Shown piece by piece: positions 11,584 to 22,011 of a DNA stretch of 64,000 bases (positions are counted from its first letter, which is position 1; each line of letters opens with the position of its first letter). Under the pieces are notes generated by a model. It saw only the letters and a list, made by a program, of their open reading frames with translations, was not told the origin of the DNA and did no database searches. The DNA comes from Hydrangea macrophylla (Eukaryota > Streptophyta > Magnoliopsida > Cornales > Hydrangeaceae). The position numbers and the translations under genes are program-made. The stretch spans positions 29,896,637 to 29,960,636 of the forward strand of contig CM066994.1 of NCBI GenBank assembly GCA_033977485.1, written 5' to 3'.

Positions 11584-11597
11584 GAAAATGGGGGGCG
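11584..11597 (+). other. Internal polypurine-tract copy
   Basis: GAAAATGGGGGGC followed by GGC. It is nearly the same as the true PPT before the 3' LTR (13421-13435). It closes antisense unit 1 and precedes unit 2, so the duplicated block included a PPT. Confidence 0.65.
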
Positions 11598-11847
11598 GCT
11601 GCCAATAAAACCATTTGCTAAGGGGTAGAAAGCCAAAACCAGGTCGGTCAACGAAAATCGGTCGGGTATTGGCAGCTAAGTGCAGTGCAGAAGTAATGAA
11701 CCGTTGGTAAAATCAGAGTAAGGAAAAAAGTTGGCCTCAAGGACCTTTTCATTACTATAAAAGGGCAACTGTACAGAGCTCGGGGGGCAGTTTTAGTAGC
11801 CTCCCCGGTAAAAAAAAAAAAAAAAAGAGAGGAAGAGGAGTCTTCAC

Positions 11848-12921
11848 GTTCCTTTGCTCTTCAGAGCCTTGACTTCCTCTTTCAGGGCCGCCATCCTCGC
11901 CACCAACTCCTTGACAGTGAGCTCTACGGTGTGAACATCCACCTCCAGCATGACAGAGTCAGTCTACAGGTGAGCAGTTTGCTTCTCCACTTCCTGAAGA
12001 CGACCCTCCAGGTTACCAAGGGCGATGCCTGTCCAAGAGCTCGGCACATGAAGACCGGCCGGGGATTCCGTCCGACTCTTTTTTGGTGGGGGTTGAGATC
12101 CTTTCCCGACCGCCTTTTCTTTCCCCTTCAGGGACGGGCCTGGTGGCGGGCTCGCATCCCCGGAGGAGGATGAATCGCTGCTGGTGGACAGGGAAACTGG
12201 TCCCTCAGGCGGGCCAGCCCTGCCTGTGGCGCGCAGACCGGAAGCCATGGACCGGGTGTAGCGGCGCGACCCAGAGGCAGCAGAGGCAGGGGCCGCGGAG
12301 GAAGTTCCGGCGCCTACCTCGTCAGTAGGGCCCCCGACTAAATCAGAAAACATAAGGCCGGCCTCGATTGCTCGGTCAATCGAATCTGCGTCGGCAACAG
12401 CGGGGGCAATGCCGCGGAAGGCAGCTCGGCATCAAAGGCCGCAGGAGGGCTGAGATCGGGGTCCACCAGCCAATTGTTGGAGACAACGACCCGAGGATAT
12501 TGCCGCCATTTCTTGTTTGGGAAGTCCAGACCCTAGACGAGATTTCTCCCCTCGGCCCCGGGCCGTATGTAAGGCTCCCCGCGGTCGATGCCCAGGACAT
12601 AGCACCTGGCGACGTCCACCGTGCAGAGGGACAACCTAAATCGCTGGTTCAGCACCGATATGCCCCAGAGTAGGCGGGCAACGTTTGGGCGGCACTTAGA
12701 CAGCAGAATACGCAACCCCTGCAGCAGGTCGCAGAAAGAAGCCGGGAGAGGAAAGCATAGCCCCACAACCAACAGCAAATAGTTGCTAATGATGGCGAAA
12801 GGGAAGGCCACCTCCTCCCCTTCGACGTAGGGACGGACTCCAACGTCGTCTGGAATGTCGCAGTCTTCTCAAAAAGTTCTGAGTAGATCGTCGGAATTCA
12901 GGTCGACATGAGAAGCCATCG
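11848..12921 (-). pseudogene. Tat antisense gene, unit 2
   Basis: A diverged paralogue of unit 1. It starts at an ATG near 12921 (M-A-S-H-V-D-L-N), with an in-frame TGA about 16 codons in. The frame then continues with E-D-C-D-I-P-D-D-V and G-E-E-V-A-F-P-F. The later block G-L-C-F-P-L-P / L-S-K-C-R-P-N-V-A-R-L-L-W-G lines up with the PF04195-like block of unit 1. The 3' part (12353-11964) is S/P-rich and ends in a K/E coiled-coil stretch (E-E-V-K-A-L-K-S-K-G-T, stop at about 11848), parallel to the coiled-coil tail of unit 1. The premature stop suggests it is dead, unless an unseen intron removes it. Confidence 0.55.
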
Positions 12922-13039
12922 GAGAAAAGCCTGAGTAGTGAAAATAGAGGAAAAAGAGCTCAGGAACACTTTGCTATCGAAAACCGCTCGGTAGGTTTGA
13001 TCGTCAAATGTGCAGTGAGGTTTGGAATGAAAAGGCTCC

Positions 13040-13050
13040 CCTTATATAGG
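13040..13050 (-). promoter_or_regulatory. TATA box of antisense unit 2
   Basis: CCTATATAAGG on the minus strand, about 120 bases upstream of the unit 2 ATG. It is identical to the unit 1 box. Confidence 0.6.
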
Positions 13051-13420
13051 CACCACGAACGGTTCAGATCGATGCTGATCGAACGGCTCATACGCACTCC
13101 CGCCAGAACGGTCGTTTTAAGCACATGGGGCATCGCCTCGAAGGACGTGAGCATTAAATGCGCGACGTGATGGTTCGGTTAACACACGAACGATTCGGTT
13201 ACTTCCGCACTGGTGTCGTCGGATCCTAACCAGACCAGTAGCCAGGGGGCACGTGGCATCCGGGGTCCCGGGGTCCCGCATGGTCACCATTCGGTCAGTA
13301 CCCCGACGGACCACTCCAATCGGTCCCAGTCCGAGTAAAATCCTAGTCTATTCCTGAGCGGTACCTTGGAGACGTTCTTAATTTTCAAACTTCATCCGAC
13401 GAGACGTCACATCAACTTCG

Positions 13421-13435
13421 AAAATGGGGGGCAGC
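13421..13435 (+). other. Polypurine tract of Tat element
   Basis: AAAATGGGGGGCAGC immediately precedes the 3' LTR. It would prime plus-strand DNA synthesis. Confidence 0.85.
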
Positions 13436-14065
13436 TGATACGTCCAGAAATATCCTGCTAAAGCCCAACTGCCACGTCAGCAGAAAGACCCGGATTACCC
13501 GGGACGAGAGCTTGGGGTCCACGCCCCAAAGGTCATTAAAGGTAACCGCTCGGGGAAGTCGAACAGCCCGAGCGTGATGTACGGCGACTTTCCAGGAGGC
13601 GTAGCTCGGGAAGAACGTTCCAGGCAATTTCCTTATGTGGTCAGAACTCTATTAAGGAAATATGAGTAGATTCCTAAACCATTTAGGAATCACTCCTAGA
13701 ATTAAGCAAATCTATTATGATTAGATTAGGTTTCCTAATCTAATAAACTCTTACCATGTAAAAATGGACTCTTGCATCTATAAAAGAGCCCACCTACCCT
13801 CTCTAGGGGATCTGGAAATCACTTCTCTAAGCCTACAAGCACTTGCTAGAGAACTCACCAACTAAATGTATACACCCGGCCGGTATTACTGGTAGTGCCG
13901 CCTATCTTTATTGGCTCACCAAGCCCGTCGGTGATCTGCTAGTGAGAAGCGCATAGACGCAACCGTGGACGTAGGTCACCCTGTTAACAGGACCGAACCA
14001 CATATAAACCCTTTTCTTACCTTGTCTTCTGTCAAACTCATTCATACCAATTTTTGGCATCATCA
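13436..14065 (+). repeat. Tat 3' LTR
   Basis: 630 bases, TGATACGTCC to ATCATCA, collinear with the 5' LTR. TATAAAAG is at 13779-13786. The next five bases are ATCTT, against ATCTG before the 5' LTR. Confidence 0.92.
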
Positions 14066-14189
14066 ATCTTAGCACCCAATCAAAACTTCCAGATCTCCTC
14101 TCCAGTAGTCCGATCATCCCAAGCTTGCTGAAGGTTTTTATGAGATTGAAGTTGTACAGGAAGAAAAGGGTTCGTAAGGTCAGTCTCTC

Positions 14190-14239
<50 letters not shown>

Positions 14240-14350
14240 GTTTGACATTTACATTTTCTCGATTTCTTTGGCTGTGTAATGATTGTGATCTGTATAAAAA
14301 AATTTCCCCCAATTTTTTTGGTGTTTCTGTCTGTGGATTGGCATTTTGGA
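14066..14350 (+). repeat. Tandem-duplicated ~265-bp segment, copy B
   Basis: It starts ATCTTAGCACCCAATC directly at the 3' LTR end and parallels 1450-1713. The CT microsatellite is longer here (14184-14235). Beyond about 14350 the sequence continues without a partner on the left. Confidence 0.75.
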
Positions 14351-14404
14351 ACGCTGCAAAAAAGGGTGAAGTCCAATATCTCATCAAATGGTGCGTCATA
14401 TTCT

Positions 14405-14705
14405 GTTTTTAAGGTTTTAGTTGACATCGTAAATTTTAAGAGAATTTTGATTATAATCTCTCTTTCTATTTCAATTCTCCATCTCTAACCAACCCAATTG
14501 AGGTTTCAAGGCATTTGTCTGTGTGGGTGAAGGTTAGCATTTTCGTGATTATGCTTCTTTTATTATGTTTTAATTTTGAGTTGAAATCGCAAAATTCAAG
14601 ATAACTTTGATTATAATCTCACTTTGTGTTTCAATTCTGCATTTCTATGCAACCCAATAGAGGGTTTAGTCATATGTGTGAGTGAAAATTAGGCCAATTT
14701 GTGAA
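14405..14705 (+). repeat. Diverged tandem duplication (~156-bp unit)
   Basis: Two units, near 14409 and 14565. Each runs from TTTTAGTTGA / TTTTGAGTTGA through GATTATAATCTC, TTTCAATTCT and CAACCCAAT to GTGAAGGTTAGC / GTGAAAATTAGG. They differ at roughly one position in five. No gene is visible. Confidence 0.65.
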
Positions 14706-17655
14706 GCTACTTGACACAATTTACTGCTATAAATAGAGGCACAGTGAACAATTCAACCATCAGTCAAGCTTCGAGGCACTTAAAACTTATTTAGACAATA
14801 TTTCTTATCATGTAAAGTTTTTTGTGTGCCTGTATACCTAATTGTATAACGCGTATTTACACAAGGGTTCTGTTGCTATTCTCACTCGTTATTTTGAAAG
14901 CAAGCTTACGTAATTCAACACGACAGTCTATGCAACCGTTTAGAAAAGTCTGTAATGACAACATTGCTCAGTTTTTGTTTCTGCCCAGTTATTATCACCT
15001 TTTGACGCATATTTTATTGGATGATTAAGTATCGTGTCACTCATTGCGGAGCAAGTCATTGCTTATCAAGGGGGATACGGAGGAGATTCCAGTGGAAACA
15101 CTAATGCTGCTCATAGGTATAGATAAATAATTTACTCTTGGCTAGCTAGGTAGACTAATCCCATTGGGTAACTAGGCGGAATGGTGGTATGGGTTATATA
15201 TAGTGAGCATTTGGGTTAATTCATGTTCTCAAAAAGACTCTGTTGGCAGATTCTTATTACCGATTTGGTTTAGACATTAAATTTATATGCATTTATGAAA
15301 GAAGGATGACAAAACTTGATTATGTGGCATTCTCTATGTTTCCTTTTCTCCACTAGGCATTTCCTATTTTCTTTTTCTTTTCTTTTTTTTCATTTCTTAA
15401 TCACTTTATTTGTAGACTTTTATTAATAACCACCAATTAATGCATATTGTGAGTTGTGACTGTTCAAGGTCTTTCACTATTGCCAAAGTCCATCTTTGTA
15501 CCTACTCACATGTCTCTGTGCTTTAATTTGATCAAGTAGTGCCAGTTTTATTCAGAAATTTTTTCCCACTTTATTATTTGACATACTTCGATGGCATTGC
15601 ATTTTTTACCCCTTACATATTGCATTAAATTGTAAAGCGTTTTGCATTCAATAGTCATCTGATTTATTGATCAGGTGGAAACCTTCCACTTCTACAATGA
15701 ATCGTATGTGGCACAACCTCACAACTCTCCCCTCGCTCTCTCCCACACCTTTTCATCTCTCACAAACAACTGGCGCATCCTCCTCTCCCATAACAGTCAT
15801 TGCTTTTCATTTACATCATTTTGCCCTTTAATTTTGTGGCTTTTGATTGTGTAGGGACAGAAGTCAAAGAACAATGGCAGAAATGAGGAGAGGAAATCCG
15901 GTAGAGCGCGGCCGTCAAGGCGACCTAGAAGGTTATTCCCTTTTCTTTATTTTTTCTCTTTCTCAGTACACTAATTTGTGGACAATGTTGATTTATTTGC
16001 GATTTTGCTTCAACCTCCTCTGCCTTAAACATGTAGATTTCCATACATCTGGCTAACAGATCGAAGAAAGTGTGGAATCCAACATCCACTCAAGTTGTGA
16101 TTTATTTTCTTATCTGAAACCAAGCTTGGGTTGCAAGAAAGTTCATTTGTTATTGTTGGATTCTCATTTCATAATTACTTGGACATAATTGTCTCTGTCC
16201 TAATTTTGAATTATTTTACATCAGGGCATATCTCCAATCCTTACCCGAAGGCTACACAAAATGTAGATTGGTTCAAAACCCTCAAAAAACTTTACTCTAA
16301 TATAGGCCCAAATTGAAATAACACAAAACATTGACCCAAACTTTTGTATGAGTTAGAATAAGGATCTCAGAGTCAGAGCATGTTTTTCAAGTGTTTTACA
16401 CAAATTTGATTTGATGTGGTTTGAGTAGAGGTTTGGATATGCCTTAACTCAAATCTCATACTCAAATGAATGAAAGTAAAACTATTATAAAGGAATTTGG
16501 GTATGCCCGTTGGAAAGCTACATACCAAATCAATTTTTTACTCATGATTGAGTATACTTTGGGTAAGGACTGGAGATGACATATGTTGAAGAGATGTGCA
16601 GTCATTTAACATATACACCAAATAAACTCACGCTGCCACAGCTACAGAAAAAAAAATCTGAAAACAACTTTGTTTTAGAACAATTTTCATTGACCAGTTT
16701 TGGCTTGAAACAGCTTAACGTAACCCAAGTTAAAGTGTCCATGCTACACAGTGTATGTTTAGTTGCGGCTATTTGGTTTCTTTTTTAGTGCCACAATCCA
16801 TCCTCTCTCTCTCTCTCTGCTTATTTTTCATTTTATAATATGTGCAGCTTCTTGGTTTATGAGAACCTATTCTATTGACCTCATCTATTTTTCAATGTTA
16901 CTCATCTATTTTTCTATGTTATGAGATCCTAACTCTATGCCCTTAATAGGGGGCATTGTACTTATTTGAATGGCACTCATTTTTTAGGATGGTTATGATG
17001 CATTAGGTGCATAAAAATCCTTTAGCTTTATTAATATTATTATTTTGGTTGAATTTATTTTTCTCATTTAAAGTTTGCTTCACTCTCCAATTCTTTTGTT
17101 GGAGTATTTAATACAAATCATTCTGCCTAATACAACTGAGTAATACTTGCAACCTCTCTTAAATTTCCACCCATTCTCTTTACTAATATCAATGTCCATT
17201 TGGGTTGAAGAATTTTAGGCAGAATATTACTTTGGTTCTCATAGGAATTGTAGGGGTTGTAGTTGAATCATCTCTCTCTTTATCTTCTCAATTTATTACA
17301 TTGTTCCGCGTCACTTTATCACTTATGATTTCTCATTTTATTTGCAGCCTGAGCATTCCTCCGAGTAGCTTAAACAAGTGAAGCCTACGGTCCTATTGCC
17401 ATTGGAGGTGTCCATTCACTTAGTGGCTCTGAAAGCTGTTAGTGCAGAATATATGTTTGTTGTGTTATAATGGAATCACCTTTTGTGCATTCTTTAGTGC
17501 CATCCTTAGGCCCCTTTATGATTACCATTCAATGTCCGAGTCACTAATACACATGTTACATGTTATGATTTCTTTGTACATTTATTTCTTATTAATTTCT
17601 AGACAATTTTGTTATGGATAATGAGCTATTTCTGAATTCAGCCAACTACGTTATA
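14706..17655 (+). other. Helitron interior, no recognised gene
   Basis: About 3 kb of AT-rich sequence. It has a promoter-like TATAAATAG at 14728-14736. There are a few short exon-like stretches (15060-15120, ending before a GT, and an R/G-rich stretch at 15858-15935). I could not assign any to a family. A pyrimidine-rich tract is at 15715-15800. The stretch ends at the Helitron 3' signature. Confidence 0.4.
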
Positions 17656-17684
17656 GCCCATGCATAGCACGAGGTATCGACTAG
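17656..17684 (+). other. Second Helitron 3' end
   Basis: GCCCATGCATAGCACGAGG forms a weak hairpin with the same layout as 1105-1121 and is followed by TATCGA and CTAG, then T. The stem is more degraded than at 1132. The Helitron 5' end was not found; it may lie just right of 1132. Confidence 0.55.
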
Positions 17685-17694
17685 TTACTCTAAA
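17685..17694. repeat. SINE target-site duplication, left
   Basis: TTACTCTAAA, repeated exactly at 26846-26855 after the SINE poly(A). Confidence 0.8.
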
Positions 17695-17806
17695 CAACCA
17701 TGACCAAGTGGTCGAGCGATAAGCGCCTAGAGGGTACTCTCTTAGGACTTGTGTTCGAATCCTCTTAGAAGTGGCCACAGGTGATTCATCAGGACGCCCT
17801 AGCCTT
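17695..17806 (+). mobile_element. tRNA-derived SINE, 5' half
   Basis: The head is tRNA-like. A box A region (GTGGTCGAGCGATAAGCGC, from about 17708) and box B (TGTTCGAATCC at 17752-17762) are spaced as in a pol III promoter. The element continues to AGCCTT, where a CACTA element interrupts it. The other half resumes at 26775. A reverse transcriptase from a LINE would have mobilised it. Confidence 0.82.
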
Positions 17807-17828
17807 TACTACACCAAAAATGCTAAAC

Positions 17829-18260
17829 TGGCACTGTTTTAAACAGTGCCTGACCAAACAGTGCCTGATCGAATCTGGCACTGTTATTTTCAGTGCCAAA
17901 AATGGGGGATCCTATTTTTTTGGCACTGTTGAAAACAGTGCCAGATTTTGGTCAAAGGGTACCAAATTTAGAGATTTGGCACCCTTTTTTGGCACTATTT
18001 TAAACAGTGTCAGAATTTCAAGATAGCTTGTCGACACATGGCATTTTTTGGTCTCACCAAGTGTGCATGTCTGGTACATTAATCTGGCACGCTTTTGGCA
18101 CTGCTTAAAATAGTGCCAGTTTTTATTTAGTATAAAAAAAATAATTTCATCTAGCACTATTTTTGGCACTCTAAAAACAACCAAAGACAGTGCCAGTTTT
18201 AGTTTAGTGTATAAAATTATTTAATCTGGCAGAGTTTTGGCACTATTTTGAACAGTGACA
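17829..18260. repeat. CACTA left subterminal repeats
   Basis: At least six related GGCACT...AGTGCC motifs. The perfect palindrome (7+7 arms, N7 TTTTAAA-type centre) is at 17830-17850. Others carry changes or longer loops. Confidence 0.8.
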
Positions 18261-18320
18261 GATTATTTTTTAACACGAACTAAAATTTGGCAGCATCATA
18301 ACACCAATATATAAAATAGC

Positions 18321-18910
18321 TGTTGGGAATTTAACATGAGGAACTAAATTCCCCCAAATAAACACACACACATGAGCAGTAATTAAACATGCACACCAAA
18401 GAAAAGACACACAGATTTCTACGTGGTTCGGCCAAACACCTGCCTACATCCACACTCGAGAGATCCATTCTTTCACTATTGAGTAAAACATGGTACAAGT
18501 TACATGGATTAAATCTCATAACCCAAATACAAGACCCTTGTATTCTCCCCACTCAATACCCCAAAGAACCTGGCATAATTACTGTAATACATAGAGAAAT
18601 CACAGAGAAACAAAAATACCCATCCCTACCTCACATCCCTATCATTGTGAACAACCATCACAGAAAACTTCAATGATTAATGTCTCTCTCACCCTAGACC
18701 ATGCACTCCCATGAGGGGAGACCCCAACTTGGTACACCAAAGGCTTACTAAATACCTATACAATATCCCTATATAAAGAGTTTACAACCCATTACTTATT
18801 GGACAAGTAATACAACTCTATCATAAAGAAAACCAAATTACAATAGGAGTCTAGCCAAATCACAATCCCTAAATTAATGGGATTATCCCACATGTGATAT
18901 AACCCCAACA
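18321..18910 (-). mobile_element. Solo LTR
   Basis: 590 bases, TGTTGGG...CCCCAACA, flanked by the 5-bp duplication ATAGC (18316-18320 and 18911-18915). No internal domain or second LTR is present. The orientation is set by the TATATAG box and leader-like block that read correctly on the minus strand. It is the product of LTR-LTR recombination, inside the CACTA element. Confidence 0.85.
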
Positions 18911-20351
18911 ATAGCAATAGCACCCTGTATAACAAATGACACATATAATCACAACTACAAGTAGCAATCAATATAAAATAAATCCCAAATAGAAAATAAA
19001 AACCCTTGCAATCCAACTTAGTTGTGCATACATGAAAGTATACTTACAATCCAAAAAAAGAATGAATAATACACAAACCCTAATCCAAGTAATCTGCATA
19101 ATTCAGACTCACATCCATAGATACATACTAATAATGACATGTACAATTTTGCACCAAGAGAGTGCATTGATGCATCAGCAATTTTGCTTCAAGGGGTTGA
19201 GATGATCGGTTCCTTGTTCAGGTGCAAGACGATTTCGCCATTAAGATCCGGCTGGCAACCAAAACATGTTAGCACATGTGACGATCTCGGGATAAGCTTC
19301 AGCCCATGACCCTATATGTCCTGCATAGTACGAATTAAACAATTGTAGGATTTGCATTTTAACTGAGCATTAATATACCCAATATTGAGAAAAACATACC
19401 AACTAACACTTAGCTTATGATTGGCTTATTATGCTTTTTGAGGATTATTAAAGGGGTAAATCATCAAGAGTTTAAACCTCTTTCCAAATCTAGAGGTCGT
19501 CAACATTTTGCGTCACTCTTGCACTTACATTGATGAGGATATAAACACTACCAAACAGAAAGATTAAATGCATATTTGCTCCATTCAAAATTAGCCATTC
19601 ACAAACCAAATTAAATCCTACAGGGGAACTTCGTGAGCTTTAAACCCAAACTCAAGAGCAATAACTTACAGCCCTACATCACTACTATTCACGGTCATCA
19701 CTTGATGAAATTTTGATGTTGGCATCCTATTAAAGAACTGAGAAGACAAGACAAGGAAAAATGTACAAATCTTTTCCTTAGTATTTCTTAATTAATCAAC
19801 TCACATTTATTGATAATGAGAGAAGTAATAAACAAGTCCACATATCTAATCTCAAAATATAAGCTTTCATGAGTTTTAGCACTATTCCAATAAATACTAA
19901 ACTAGTGTAAAATTCACTCATCATCGGCATTTGCAGAGAATGAAGCTATGCGTGTATATGTATATATATATGCATATATAATGTAGAGAGAGAAAGTGAC
20001 TCATGCAGTCAGAGAGACTCAATGCCTCGTATCTGTGGGGCTGGAAGAGTTATAAAATTTCTCTAATAACGCAACATTTCTTGCTTTATATTATACTTCC
20101 CAAATTTAAATCCCAAATACTGATCAAAATTGGCTATGGAAGTCAAGTATTACCTTTGATCAATCAATCTTCCATATTGAAAGTAGTATTTGATCGGTGG
20201 CTTCCTTTAAGTTCATCTCTGAACATAACACGGATTTAAGATGTGAACTTGAACATAGCACTTGATTGAAGATAAGACAATCAAAAATGAAAAACAAATT
20301 TAAGGACCGAAATTAGCTTTGTAGGACTAAGCGCGCAAGAGTCATCTTACC
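18911..20351. other. CACTA interior, no gene recognised
   Basis: AT-rich. A minus-strand stretch near 19190-19270 reads as a short exon (G-E-I-V-L-H-L-N-K-E-P) with a possible acceptor before it. I cannot assign it. Confidence 0.3.
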
Positions 20352-22011
20352 CACTACAACAAAATATGCCTTTAAAGACAGAAAACAGTGTTGCAATAGG
20401 TCACAAAATGTGTCACTAGTTGTTATACCAACACTTACTTAAGTGTCATAATAGGTGTTGTCGCTAAGCCTTGTTGAGACACTTACCCAAGTGTTGGTAA
20501 AACTGTCAGTAAAGGTTACTTTATAACGACAAAGAAAAAGTGTCATTAAAAGTGTCACTAAATGTTATTTTTGAAGTGAGATATATTTGTGAGTAATGAC
20601 AAAATAAAAGTGTCATTAGAATTGTCACTAGAAGCCACTTTTACTAACACATGTATATGTTTGTGTCGCTAAGAGTGTCACTAGAAAATGCACTAATTTT
20701 TTTTCCTAACAGTCTACCAAGTTTTGAACTTTAGACCTCATTGAATGTGTAGCAGTCTTGATTCCGCTTGACCAAATACCCAACTTTCAACTACAAGTAC
20801 GGAAATTATTTATTTGTATATAATAAAATCATGTACTATTAACATATTTTTAAAATATTAAACACCATTAGTAATATATTTTATATTACTAATATATTTA
20901 CTTATTTTTATATTACATATTACTATAGTTATTATTATTGAATGCATTTATTTAATTTATTATTTAAGTAATTAATTTTTATTAAATTTAATAATATGGA
21001 GCGCTAATAAAATAATTATGTATCCAATACAAATAGAATATCAATACAGTCCAGGGGTATAATTGTTTTTTGAACATTTAAAATCACCTTATATTTATGT
21101 CACCAAACACCTACATAATATTTTATTCCACCGTAACCACTTTTACAATACATTACCCAAACATCACGACTATTATAATCTATTATGAAAAAAGAATTTC
21201 AAAGCTATCGCTGTCGCAATCGCAAAGCGGAAGCCACCCTAAATTGGGCTGTATATTTTCCCTTGTGTTTTCTTTAATGTTTAAATAACATTAAAGATTA
21301 AAAAAATTAGACAGAATTACCGACGTCGTTTTATTAAAGTAGGACTGAGGGCAAACGTTAAAATTTTAAATGCCGTTAATTAACGACATTGGTTTTACAA
21401 ATATCGTTAATTATCGGCATTTTGTATAAAAATGATGTTAAGTATTGGCATTTAACTACCAAGCACTGGTATTTGCAATCGCTCTTTAAAATTGGCAATT
21501 AACAACACTCAATTTTTTAAAAATTGTTAGTAATTAAAGGTATATATTTAAACGCTGGGACATGCCATTTTTCTTGTTATGTTAAATTATTATTTTTTAT
21601 TTATTGAGGCAATTCTCTCTTTATAAAGAAAAAAATTAATCAGTGTTATTATTTTGTACTTTTGAATACACTTATTTTCTTTTGTAGAGACAGAAAATTT
21701 TATGTTTTTCAAGTAACTTCTAAAGCCATGTTTTTTTTTTCGAGACGGACAATTATGTGTCCTTACAAATAACTTCTAAAGACACTTATTTTCTTTTTTA
21801 AAGACAAAATCATATGTCCTTACAAGTAACTTCTAAAGACAATTAATTCTTTTGTAGAGGCAAAAAATTATGTGTCCTTACAAGTAACTTTTAAAGACAA
21901 TTATTTTCATTTGTAGAGACGGAAAATTATGTGTCGTTACAAGTAACTTCTAAAGACACTTTTATTTTTTGTCTCAAAATAACTGTCTCTATAGGCCATT
22001 TTTGTTGTACC
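20352..22011. mobile_element. Nested CACTA-like element
   Basis: The left terminus CACTACAACAAAATATGCC leads to TTTAAAGACAG. The right terminus mirrors it: CTGTCTCTATAGGCC, then ATTTTTGTTGTAC. ACC is found at 20349-20351 and 22009-22011. The right end lacks the terminal AGTG, so it has been eroded. Left repeats use GTGTCACTA; right repeats use TTCTAAAGACA. A further CACTA-like end (CTTGTTATG, near 21575) suggests a second, older remnant inside. No coding region is visible. Confidence 0.6.

Larger units (their letters stand above)
11609..13435. repeat. Second tandem copy of the antisense-gene block
   Basis: This block begins CATTTGCTAAGG like 8430 and shares with unit 1 the CCTTTTCATTA...GGGGGGCAGTTTTAGTAGCCTCCCC segment (8540-8610 versus 11740-11805). 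It also shares the promoter region (GAGCATTAAATGCGCGAC, GGCACGTGG) and the terminal PPT. The coding parts are much more diverged than the flanks. Confidence 0.7.
1714..14065 (+). mobile_element. Ty3/Gypsy LTR retrotransposon, Tat lineage
   Basis: Complete but degenerate element of 12.35 kb. LTRs run 1714-2344 and 13436-14065 (TGATAC...ATCATCA). The primer-binding site starts TGGCGCCGT and a polypurine tract AAAATGGGGGGCAGC abuts the 3' LTR. Flanking bases ATCTG / ATCTT are a 4-of-5 target duplication. Domain order is gag, protease, RT, RNase H, a second RNase H, integrase, and then a long 3' region with two antisense gene units. The extra RNase H and the antisense genes are known hallmarks of the Tat group. 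Many frameshifts and stops make it non-autonomous now. The LTRs differ by several percent by eye, so the insertion is not recent. Confidence 0.92.

Noticed and set aside
14066..14440. Frames with R-E repeats at 14080-14427
   Set aside because: Translation of the (CT)n microsatellite.
17705..17780. tRNA gene-like box A and box B
   Set aside because: No tRNA cloverleaf with an acceptor stem; the body, poly(A) tail and target duplications show it is a SINE head.
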